Shown here: positions 1 through 7,833 of the stretch, in pieces
How positions within the stretch are numbered: the stretch's first letter is position 1
How the letters are laid out: each line of letters begins with the position of its first letter
DNA from: Nakamurella sp.
GTDB lineage: Bacteria; Actinomycetota; Actinomycetes; Mycobacteriales; Nakamurellaceae
Length of the DNA stretch: 34,540 nucleotides
Reading direction: 5' to 3'
Assembly: GCA_017848755.1 (NCBI GenBank)
Contig: JAFIHI010000131.1
Coordinates: 1 to 34,540, forward strand
Translations under genes and position numbers: made by a program
The notes under the pieces: generated by a model
What the model was told of the DNA's origin: nothing
What the model saw: only the letters and a program-made list of their open reading frames with translations
Databases searched by the model: none

Positions 1-1
1 C

Positions 2-871
<870 letters not shown>

Positions 872-906
872 ATCTCTGCCCGCTCGTTCGATCGCAATTC
901 GATCGC

Positions 907-943
907 AACGGCCCGATACCCCCTCGCGGGGTGTCGGGCCGTT
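907..943. terminator. Bidirectional hairpin terminator between groL and the convergent isomerase-family gene
   Basis: The arms aacggcccgataccccc and the matching ggggtgtcgggccgtt fold into a long GC-rich stem with one G-T wobble and a very short loop. The stem lies 36 bases after the groL stop and 18 bases before the stop of the minus-strand gene, so it can serve both. There is no clear T-run, which is common in high-GC actinobacteria. Confidence 0.8.
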
Positions 944-960
944 GTGCTGTTCGGCCGAGG

Positions 961-1842
961 CTAGCGTCGGCGCCAGGGGCCGAGTGGCGGCAGCGGCTCG
1001 CCGCCGTCGACGATGAGGCCCTCGCCCTTGCCGCGGCCCACCAACCACCACGTGAGGTCGGCGGCAGATCCGCTAATCGTCGGACCGGGAGCATCGGACG
1101 CGCCCGCCCCGCCCAACTCGTACGACGGCCCGTCGGTAGCACACACCGTCATCGCCGCCTCGCCGTCCCGGTCGTACGCCGCCACGGCGAAGAGGTAGTC
1201 GGCGAATTCGGCCGGCCAGTCCGTAGGCCCGTACCCGAGATCCAGGTCCGCGTGGTGGATCTCGACCTCGCGCCACCGCATGAACGGGATCTGCGCCGCA
1301 TCCATCGCGGGTGCGCCGGGAATGCGCTGGAAGGCTCCGTCGACAGACCAGTTCGCGATCGCGTTGCTCGCATCCGCCGCGGCCCGCGTGAAAACGTCGA
1401 TGACGAGATCCGTGCCGTCCGTCTCCATGCCCCGTTCCGCGCTGCCGAGCCCCGCATGGCCGACCGCATCGAGGGCATCCTCGGGGCTGGGCCCGCCGCC
1501 GAGGTGCGCGGACAGGACGGCGGCGCCCACGGCGACACGGTCTGCGATGCGCGCCGCTGGCTGTGCGGCGAGGCGGTCGATGTCGCCGTCCCGGCGATCG
1601 TTCGACGCATACATGGGCAGCGGATCGGGCTGGCCGATCGTGGTCAGCACCCCGGCCAGGCCCTTGGCGTTCAGCGCGAGGTGGGCGAGGACATGCGCGC
1701 GGCTCCAGCGCGGAAGCACGGACGGCTCGGTGAAGGCGGCCGCCGGCATGGCGTCGATCGTGGAGAGCAGCCGGTCGGTGGCGGCAGCCAGCGCCGTGAT
1801 CGCGGTGGCCGCTGGCGGAATTTTTGGCGAGAGTACGGTCAT
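961..1842 (-). CDS. Maleylpyruvate isomerase family mycothiol-dependent enzyme (MDMPI/DinB fold)
   Basis: About 293 residues. The N-terminal half is a DinB-like four-helix bundle of the mycothiol-dependent maleylpyruvate isomerase family. The expected metal ligands are visible: a His in the RAHVLAHLALNAKGL helix, and Glu and His in WREVEIHHADL. The family uses Zn and mycothiol as thiol cofactor, but most members have no proven substrate, so a role in maleylpyruvate isomerisation should not be assumed. The C-terminal part (roughly 200-293, GPTISGSAADLTWWLVGRG) is the SCP2-like domain usual in this family. The start is uncertain. ATG at 1842 is used here; ATG at 1851 is equally possible, and the frame stays open to 1872. 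No strong ribosome site is seen at either. The gene lies downstream of xpb on the same strand, with a 240-base gap. Confidence 0.88.
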   Translation of the reverse strand: MTVLSPKIPPAATAITALAAATDRLLSTIDAMPAAAFTEPSVLPRWSRAHVLAHLALNAKGLAGVLTTIGQPDPLPMYASNDRRDGDIDRLAAQPAARIADRVAVGAAVLSAHLGGGPSPEDALDAVGHAGLGSAERGMETDGTDLVIDVFTRAAADASNAIANWSVDGAFQRIPGAPAMDAAQIPFMRWREVEIHHADLDLGYGPTDWPAEFADYLFAVAAYDRDGEAAMTVCATDGPSYELGGAGASDAPGPTISGSAADLTWWLVGRGKGEGLIVDGGEPLPPLGPWRRR

Positions 1843-2010
1843 GGCCACCATTCTGGCGTGTCGTCGTTGCACTGTCGCGGGCGCGTCGCTAGCCTCGTCG
1901 GTACACGGGAGAGGAGGTGGTCCGAAGTTGTATAGCTCTAGGACACGTGAGGTGGTTGACCGCTAGGACGCCACATGCCGGACCTCCGCTGCGGTGGCCT
2001 GGCGAGAACC

Positions 2011-2087
2011 GGACAATCACCCGATCCCCGGGCTGCCGACCCTTGTCCTGTCGGCCCGCTTGACGCGGAGCAGCCCGGGGATTGTCC
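2011..2087. terminator. Long interrupted inverted repeat after xpb (likely terminator)
   Basis: The right arm at 2070-2087 pairs with 2011-2035. The left arm reads ggacaatc, then seven extra bases (acccgat), then ccccgggctgc; the right arm reads gcagcccggggattgtcc. The structure starts 6 bases beyond the xpb stop codon on the minus strand, the expected place for an xpb terminator. The seven-base interruption would form a bulge. Confidence 0.55.
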
Positions 2088-2092
2088 TGCCC

Positions 2093-3757
2093 TCAGTCCG
2101 GGATCTCCGGCAGGGCCGGGCCGAGGATGTCGTCCGCATCGACGATGCGATACGCGTACCCCTGCTCGGCGAGGAACCGCTGCCGGTGCGCCGCGTACTC
2201 CGTGTCCACCGTGTCCCGCGAGACCACCGCGTAGAAATGCGCTTGCCGCCCATCGTGTTTCGGGCGGGTGACGCGGCCGAGCCGTTGCGCCTCCTCCTGG
2301 CGGGAGCCGAACGTCCCGGACATCTGCACGGCGACCGACGCCTCCGGCAGGTCGATGGCGAAGTTCGCGATCTTCGACACGACCAGCACCGGCACCTCGC
2401 CCGCACGGAACGCGTCGAACAGGCGCTCGCGCTCGGCGTTTCGGGTGGAGCCCTGCACCACGGGCGCGCCCAACGCCGCCCCGATCTCCTCGAGTTGGTC
2501 CAGATACGCGCCGATCACCAGCCGCGGCTCGTCCGGGTGCCGCGCGAGAATCGCCTCCACTACAGCGATCTTGGTGCGCGCGGTCGAGGCCAGCCGGTAT
2601 TGCTCCTCCGGCTGGGCCACGGCGTAGGCCATGCGCTCGGCCTGCGTCATGGTGACCCGTACCTCGGTGCAGTCGGCCGGCGCGATCCAGCCCTGTGACT
2701 CGATGTCCTTCCACGGGGCGTCGAAGCGTTTCGGCCCGATCAGCGAGAACACGTCGGTCTCCCGCCCGTCCTCGCGGACCAGCGTCGCCGTGAGCCCCAA
2801 CCGGCGCCGGGACTGCAGATCGGCCGTCATCCGGAACACCGGCGCCGGCAAGAGGTGCACCTCGTCGTAGATGATCAGCCCCCAGTCGTGCGAATCCAGC
2901 AGCGACAGGTGCCGGTATTCGCCGCCGATCCGGCGGATCAGCACCTGGTAGGTGGCGATCGTGACGGGTCGGATCTCCTTGCGGTCGCCGGAGTACTCGC
3001 CGATCTCGTCCTCGGTCAACGTGGTGCGCGCCAACAGTTCTCGCCGCCACTGATGCCCCGCGACGGTGTTCGTCACCAGGATCAGCGTGGTGGCCTGCGC
3101 CCGCTCCATCGCCGCAATGCCGACGAGCGTCTTCCCTGCACCGCAGGGCAGCACGACGACGCCGGACCCGCCCTCCCAGAAGCCGTCCGCGGCGGCCACC
3201 TGGTAATCGCGCAGGTGCCAACCCTCGGAGCGCAGCGCGATCGGATGCGCCTGCCCGTCGACATATCCGGCCTCGTCCTCGGCCGGCCAGCCGACCTTGA
3301 GCAGCGCCTGCTTCAGCCGCCCGCGCTCCGACGGATGCACGAGAACCGTTGCTTCGTCGATGCTCTCGCCGAGCATCGGTGTGATCTTCTTGTTTCGCAG
3401 CACTTCCGCCAGCACGGCCGCGTCATTCCCGACCAGCACCAGACCGTGCGCCGGGTGCGCCTGCAGCACGAGCCGCCCGTACCGGGACATGGTATCCACC
3501 ACGTCGACCAGGAGTGCTTGTGGCACAGGGAATTTCGACCAGCGGACGAGAGCGTCGACCACTTGCTCGGCGTCGTAGCCGGCGGCGCGCGCATTCCACA
3601 GCGCCAGCGGCGTGATCCGGTAGGTGTGCACATGCTCCGGCGAGCGTTCCAATTCGGCGAACGGCGCGATGGCGGTGCGCGCGGCCGGCGCATGAGGGTG
3701 CGCGACCTCCAGCAGCAGAGTCTTGTCCGACTGAACGATCAGCGGTCCATCCGTCAT
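2093..3757 (-). CDS. xpb: XPB/ERCC3-type DNA repair helicase
   Basis: 554 residues, the usual length for bacterial XPB (M. tuberculosis Rv0861c, ercc3), an SF2 ATP-dependent 3'-5' DNA helicase of the Rad25 group. Visible features are an N-terminal region of about 170 residues, Walker A LPCGAGKT (203-210), motif II DEVH (298-301), motif III GLTATL directly followed by the XPB-specific RED triplet (328-330), and motif VI QEEAQRLGRVTRP near residue 480. The RED triplet and DEVH box separate it from general SF2 helicases. Translation starts at ATG 3757 with a strong AGGAGGAAG site just upstream. A second SF2 helicase diverges from it across 199 bases that contain an inverted pair of the dispersed repeat. 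In mycobacteria the next gene encodes the Rv0862c protein; here that gene lies about 4 kb away on the same strand. Confidence 0.97.
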   Translation of the reverse strand: MTDGPLIVQSDKTLLLEVAHPHAPAARTAIAPFAELERSPEHVHTYRITPLALWNARAAGYDAEQVVDALVRWSKFPVPQALLVDVVDTMSRYGRLVLQAHPAHGLVLVGNDAAVLAEVLRNKKITPMLGESIDEATVLVHPSERGRLKQALLKVGWPAEDEAGYVDGQAHPIALRSEGWHLRDYQVAAADGFWEGGSGVVVLPCGAGKTLVGIAAMERAQATTLILVTNTVAGHQWRRELLARTTLTEDEIGEYSGDRKEIRPVTIATYQVLIRRIGGEYRHLSLLDSHDWGLIIYDEVHLLPAPVFRMTADLQSRRRLGLTATLVREDGRETDVFSLIGPKRFDAPWKDIESQGWIAPADCTEVRVTMTQAERMAYAVAQPEEQYRLASTARTKIAVVEAILARHPDEPRLVIGAYLDQLEEIGAALGAPVVQGSTRNAERERLFDAFRAGEVPVLVVSKIANFAIDLPEASVAVQMSGTFGSRQEEAQRLGRVTRPKHDGRQAHFYAVVSRDTVDTEYAAHRQRFLAEQGYAYRIVDADDILGPALPEIPD

Positions 3758-3786
3758 CGAATCACTTCCTCCTGACGCCGACGATC

Positions 3787-3835
3787 CGAGTATGACGATG
3801 TTCGCGGGCCGACCGCAGGAACAACGTCATACTCG
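3787..3835. repeat. Inverted pair of the dispersed CGRGTATGACGNNGTTC motif
   Basis: Copy 1 (3787-3803, plus) is CGAGTATGACGATGTTC and copy 2 (3819-3835, minus) is CGAGTATGACGTTGTTC. They differ at one base, so the 17-base arms can pair around a 15-base loop. The pair sits 30 bases before the xpb ATG and about 120 bases before the start of the divergent helicase. It is the only place in the window where two copies face each other. Confidence 0.85.
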
Positions 3836-3956
3836 CCGACACCGGTGTCCATTGTGCACATGCCGCGGACAGCGCACCCTCGTCCAGGCAGGAAGGACCC
3901 GCCCCGGTCGGTAGCCTTGAGCCGTCGGCCGCGGCCGCGTCGGAGAGGGGGACGAG

Positions 3957-6569
3957 GTGACGATCACGAGCGCTCCCGTTGCCCCCGGCCAACTGCGGCC
4001 CGCCGAGTCCAGCGCGGACCCGGATGCCATCTACGCCGCGTTCTCCGCGTGGGCCGAAGCCGGCGGGCGACCGCTGTATCCGCATCAGGACGAGGCCGCA
4101 CTGTCGCTGGTAACGGGCGACAACGTGGTGCTCGCGACGCCGACCGGCTCCGGCAAGACCATGGTCGCGATCGCGGCGCTCTACGCGGGCCTGGCGACCG
4201 GCCGCCGCGCGTGGTACACCGCGCCGGTCAAGGCGCTGGTGAGCGAGAAGTTCTTCGAGATGGTCGACGTCTTCGGCGCGGACCGAGTGGGCATGCTCAC
4301 CGGCGACTCGTCGGTGAACGTCGATGCGCCCATCATCTGTTGCACCGCAGAGATTCTCGCTGGCGTGGCGCTGCGCGGCGGGCGCGACGCCGAGGTGGGC
4401 GTCGCCGTTCTCGACGAGTTCCATTACTACGGGGATCGGCAGCGCGGCTGGGCGTGGCAGGTGCCGTTGCTCGAACTTCCGCAAACACAGTTCGTGCTGA
4501 TGTCCGGCACCTTGGGCGACGTCACCGCGGTGGCAGACGATCTCACGAAGCGGACCGGCCGCCAGACCGCGCTGATCACCGGGGTGCAACGCCCCGTGCC
4601 GCTGCACTTCGAGTACCACCTGTACGACGTGCCGGAGGCGGTGCGCCGGCTTGTGGAGGCGGACCGTGCGCCGGTGTACGTCGTGCATTTCACGCAGGCC
4701 GCCGCCGTGGAACAGGCGCAGGGCCTCGTCGGCCTGGGCCTGGTGAGCCGCGAGCAGCGTGACCGGATTGCGGAGGTGATCGGAGAGTTCCGATTTGCCA
4801 AGGGGTTTGGTCGCACCCTGTCACGCCTGGTGCGGGCGGGGATCGGCGTGCACCACGCCGGGATGCTCCCGCGCTACCGGCGCCTCGTGGAAAGGCTCGC
4901 GCAGGCAGGGCTTCTCGCGGTGATCTGCGGGACGGACACGCTCGGTGTCGGCATCAACGTGCCGATCCGCACTGTGCTGCTGACCGCGCTGGCCAAGTAC
5001 GACGGCCACCGCTCGCGCATTCTCAACGCGCGCGAGTTCCACCAGATCGCCGGCCGGGCGGGCCGCGCCGGATACGACACCGACGGCTACGTCACGGTTC
5101 TCGCGCCTGCGCGCGCCGTGGAGAAGGCCAAGGCCGAGGCGAAAGCGGTCGCGAAGGCCGAGAAGGCGGGGAAACCGGGGAAGCCCGGAAAGTCTGCCGG
5201 CAAGGCGCCCGCACGGAAGAAGACGCCGGCCGGCAAGCCCGCGGACGGCGAGATCGGTTGGACCGAGCAGACTTTCGACAAGCTGGTGGCCGCCGAACCG
5301 GAGGCCCTGACCCCGCATCTGCGGATCACGCACATGGTGGTGCTGGCGATGCTGTCGCGCGATTCGGACGCCGCCGCGGTCCTGCGTGAGCTGATCGAGT
5401 CCTCGCACGAGCCGCGCCGCCGGCAGCTCCAACTCATCCGGCGGACCATCGGCATCGGGCGGTCGCTGCTCGACGCCGGGATCGTGCGCCGGCTCGATGT
5501 GCCCGACGCGCTCGGCCGGCGATTCGTGCTCACCGAAGACCTGCAACTGGACTTCGCCCTCGATCAGCCGCTCTCCCCGCTCGCCCTCGCCGCGATCGAG
5601 CTGCTGGACACCCAGGCCGACGACTACCCGCTCGACGTGATCAGCGTGATCGAGGCGACCCTGCCCGGCCCGACGCCGGTGCTCGTCGCGCAGCGGAAGC
5701 GGGCCCGCGACGAGGCGATGGCCGCGATGAAGGCGGACGGCCTCGACTACGAGGAGCGCATGAACCGCCTGGACGCGATCGACTACCCGAAACCGCTGGC
5801 GGACCTGATGGAAGCGGCGTACGAGACGTATCGGCGCGGCCACCCCTGGGTCGCCGAATATCAGGTCGAGCCGAAATCCGTGATCCGGGAGATGTTCTCG
5901 CGCGCGATGACATTCTCCGAGTACATCGCCGAGTATCAGCTCGGCCGCAGCGAGGGCGTGGTGCTGCGTTATCTCGCGCAGGGATACCGGGCGCTGCGCC
6001 GCACGGTGCCGGTCTCGGCCCGCACCGAACAGCTCATTGACATCATCTCCTGGATCGGCGAACTGGTGCGGGGCGTCGACTCGAGCCTGCTCGCCGAATG
6101 GGAGGCCTTGGCGCACCCGGACGAGGAGGAGGCGGGCATCGGCGACGAGGTCCGGCCGGGCGCGGCGAGCCGGGGGATCACGGCGAACCGTCGCGCCTTC
6201 ACCGTTATGGTGCGCAACGCGATGTTCCGTCGCGTCGAGCTCGCGTCGCGGCGAGCGTTCGATGTGCTCGGCGACCTCGACGATGACGGCGGGTACGGCG
6301 CGGCGCAGTGGCAGTCGGCCATCGAGGACTACTTCGCGGAGTACCCCGACATCGGCATCGGGCCGGACGCGCGATCCGCCGAGTTGATCAGTGTCGTTCC
6401 CCCGCAAGGGCGGGGCGGCGAGGCAGAACACGAGATCTGGCACGCGCGGCAGGTCTTCGACGATCCGGCGGGCGACCACGATTGGGGCATCACGGCCGAG
6501 ATCGATGCCGCGGCCTCCGACGAGGCCGGCGAGCCGGTGCTGCGGATCACCCACGTCGGTCCGCTCTGA
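3957..6569 (+). CDS. Ski2-like DEAD/DEAH-box helicase with DUF3516 C-terminus
   Basis: 870 residues, starting at GTG 3957 after a purine-rich GGAGAGGGGG site. The N-terminal helicase core has a Q-like YPHQ motif, Walker A TPTGSGKT (61-68), motif II DEFH (153-156), the SGT form of motif III (183-185), and motif VI HQIAGRAGRAGYD. The domain order resembles Ski2/HelY RNA helicases, and the C-terminal half matches the DUF3516 region found with such cores in actinobacteria. An RNA-processing or decay role is inferred from Ski2-like relatives, not shown. A Lys/Ala/Gly/Pro-rich low-complexity insert (about residues 385-425, many KA, KPG and KS steps) lies just after motif VI and may be a flexible nucleic-acid-binding linker. 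The gene diverges from xpb, so the two helicases share one upstream region. Confidence 0.92.
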   Translation: MTITSAPVAPGQLRPAESSADPDAIYAAFSAWAEAGGRPLYPHQDEAALSLVTGDNVVLATPTGSGKTMVAIAALYAGLATGRRAWYTAPVKALVSEKFFEMVDVFGADRVGMLTGDSSVNVDAPIICCTAEILAGVALRGGRDAEVGVAVLDEFHYYGDRQRGWAWQVPLLELPQTQFVLMSGTLGDVTAVADDLTKRTGRQTALITGVQRPVPLHFEYHLYDVPEAVRRLVEADRAPVYVVHFTQAAAVEQAQGLVGLGLVSREQRDRIAEVIGEFRFAKGFGRTLSRLVRAGIGVHHAGMLPRYRRLVERLAQAGLLAVICGTDTLGVGINVPIRTVLLTALAKYDGHRSRILNAREFHQIAGRAGRAGYDTDGYVTVLAPARAVEKAKAEAKAVAKAEKAGKPGKPGKSAGKAPARKKTPAGKPADGEIGWTEQTFDKLVAAEPEALTPHLRITHMVVLAMLSRDSDAAAVLRELIESSHEPRRRQLQLIRRTIGIGRSLLDAGIVRRLDVPDALGRRFVLTEDLQLDFALDQPLSPLALAAIELLDTQADDYPLDVISVIEATLPGPTPVLVAQRKRARDEAMAAMKADGLDYEERMNRLDAIDYPKPLADLMEAAYETYRRGHPWVAEYQVEPKSVIREMFSRAMTFSEYIAEYQLGRSEGVVLRYLAQGYRALRRTVPVSARTEQLIDIISWIGELVRGVDSSLLAEWEALAHPDEEEAGIGDEVRPGAASRGITANRRAFTVMVRNAMFRRVELASRRAFDVLGDLDDDGGYGAAQWQSAIEDYFAEYPDIGIGPDARSAELISVVPPQGRGGEAEHEIWHARQVFDDPAGDHDWGITAEIDAAASDEAGEPVLRITHVGPL

Positions 6570-6623
6570 CGGGGGGTATTTCAGGGGCGCCGGTACTTGC
6601 TCCAGCGGCGTGGTTCGCTGGCA

Positions 6624-6677
6624 CCGGGTTGGGTGCCTGAGAGTGCGCTATAGCGCACCGTGGGGCACCCAACCCGG
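6624..6677. repeat. Nested perfect palindromes (54 bp) between helicase and nitroreductase
   Basis: The outer arms (6624-6637, ccgggttgggtgcc, and 6664-6677) are exact reverse complements of 14 bases. Inside them lies a separate exact 16-base palindrome, gtgcgctatagcgcac (6643-6658), flanked by two unpaired 5-base spacers. It starts 54 bases after the helicase stop and ends 121 bases before the nitroreductase ATG. It could be a terminator with an internal loop, or a protein-binding dyad. Confidence 0.85.
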
Positions 6678-6711
6678 GAGGGGGCGACCGGGGCCCGATG
6701 CGGCGTCGTCA

Positions 6712-6724
6712 GGGACTTTCGGCT
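6712..6724 (+). promoter_or_regulatory. Possible DosR-like half-site upstream of the Acg-type nitroreductase
   Basis: GGGACTTTCGGCT, 75-87 bases before the ATG, matches the left half of the mycobacterial DosR box (GGGACTWWAGTCCC) well and the right half poorly. Mycobacterial relatives of this nitroreductase (Rv2032, Rv3127, Rv3131) are DosR targets, which makes the match worth recording. As sequence evidence it is weak. Confidence 0.35.
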
Positions 6725-6798
6725 GTGGCCGACCGATCCGCCGACCCCGCATTCTGACGGCAACCAGTATCCGGCCTTCCGGAAGGGGTGCATCGACC

Positions 6799-7779
6799 AT
6801 GACTACTGAAGCCGGCCCGCTTTCCGCGGAGCAGACGACGGCGGTGCTGTCCGCGGCAGTGCGCGCACCGTCGGTACACAACAGCCAGCCGTGGCGCTTC
6901 CATGTGACGGCGTCCGGGATCGAACTGCGTGCGGACCCGGCGCGGCGCCTTCCCATCGCCGATCCGGACGACCGCGAACTGCGGATCGCCTGCGGCGCGG
7001 CACTGTTCAATCTGCGCCTCGCGCTGCTGCGGGAAGGCGTGGAACCGAGTGTCACGCTGCTCCCGAACGGGCCCACCGGCGCCCTGGCCATCGTCCGGTA
7101 CGCCGGTGATGCGCACTTGTCGCCCGCCGACGCTGTCCTGTACGCGGCGATCACCCGGCGCCGCACCAACCGCAAGCCGTTCGAGGACCAGTCCGTCGAC
7201 ACCGAGGCGCGACATGATCTGGTGCGCGCCGCGGAGCTAGGCCACGCCCGTCTTGAGGTGATGTCCGATCCGGAGGATCGCGCGGCGATGCGTCGCATGC
7301 TGCTCGCCGCGCACGCGCAACAACTCGCCGACCCGGCCTGGGCCGCCGAGTTCGCCGAATGGGTCGGCCGCTCGCAGGCTGCGCGGGACGGGGTGCGGCT
7401 CGCCTCCAGTGGACCGCAGCCGGAACCGCAGGACGCCTGGGTGTTCCGGGATTTCGCACTCGGGCAAGGCGCGGCCCGCACGCCCGGCAAGGACTTCGAG
7501 ACGGAACCGATGATCGCCGTCCTCGCGACGTATGTGGACGACGCCTACGCGCAGTTGCAGGCGGGCGAGGCGTTGCAGCGGGTGCTGCTCACCGCCACCT
7601 CACTGGGGCTTGCCGCGTCGTTCCTGTCGCAGCTGATCGAGGTAGACCAGGCGCGCGAAGACCTGCGGGAGTTGCTCGGCGACGCCGTGCATCCCCAGGT
7701 GGTGCTCCGGATCGGGTACGGGTCGCCGGTGGCGGCCGCGCCGCGTCGCCCGATCGAAGAGGTGCTGGACGTCGACTGA
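6799..7779 (+). CDS. Acg-family FMN nitroreductase-like protein
   Basis: 326 residues from ATG 6799, with a GGAAGGGG site about 10 bases upstream. The opening AVRAPSVHNSQPWRFHV is the signature of the Acg/Rv2032 branch of the NADPH nitroreductase superfamily. TRRRTNRKPF and the C-terminal block from LLTATSLGLAASFLSQ to VLRIGYG are also typical. In mycobacteria these proteins belong to the hypoxia/dormancy regulon; Acg is thought to sequester FMN and may lack normal reductase activity. Enzymatic function is therefore uncertain. The frame is open upstream to 6391, but those codons overlap the helicase gene and lack family similarity. It converges on the next gene with a 54-base gap. Confidence 0.9.
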   Translation: MTTEAGPLSAEQTTAVLSAAVRAPSVHNSQPWRFHVTASGIELRADPARRLPIADPDDRELRIACGAALFNLRLALLREGVEPSVTLLPNGPTGALAIVRYAGDAHLSPADAVLYAAITRRRTNRKPFEDQSVDTEARHDLVRAAELGHARLEVMSDPEDRAAMRRMLLAAHAQQLADPAWAAEFAEWVGRSQAARDGVRLASSGPQPEPQDAWVFRDFALGQGAARTPGKDFETEPMIAVLATYVDDAYAQLQAGEALQRVLLTATSLGLAASFLSQLIEVDQAREDLRELLGDAVHPQVVLRIGYGSPVAAAPRRPIEEVLDVD

Positions 7780-7833
7780 CGAGATGCGGCCGCTCGGCGT
7801 CGTGGCTCGCTCATGGCAGGGCGGCGGTGCGGG

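Noticed and set aside
931..1935. 334-residue plus-strand open frame opposite the MDMPI-family gene
   Set aside because: Arg/Gly-rich translation without family motifs, antisense to a gene with conserved metal-ligand motifs; a typical high-GC shadow frame.
4821..6554. 577-residue minus-strand open frame inside the DUF3516 helicase gene
   Set aside because: No recognisable domain; the plus-strand frame carries all helicase motifs, and high-GC antisense frames are often open.
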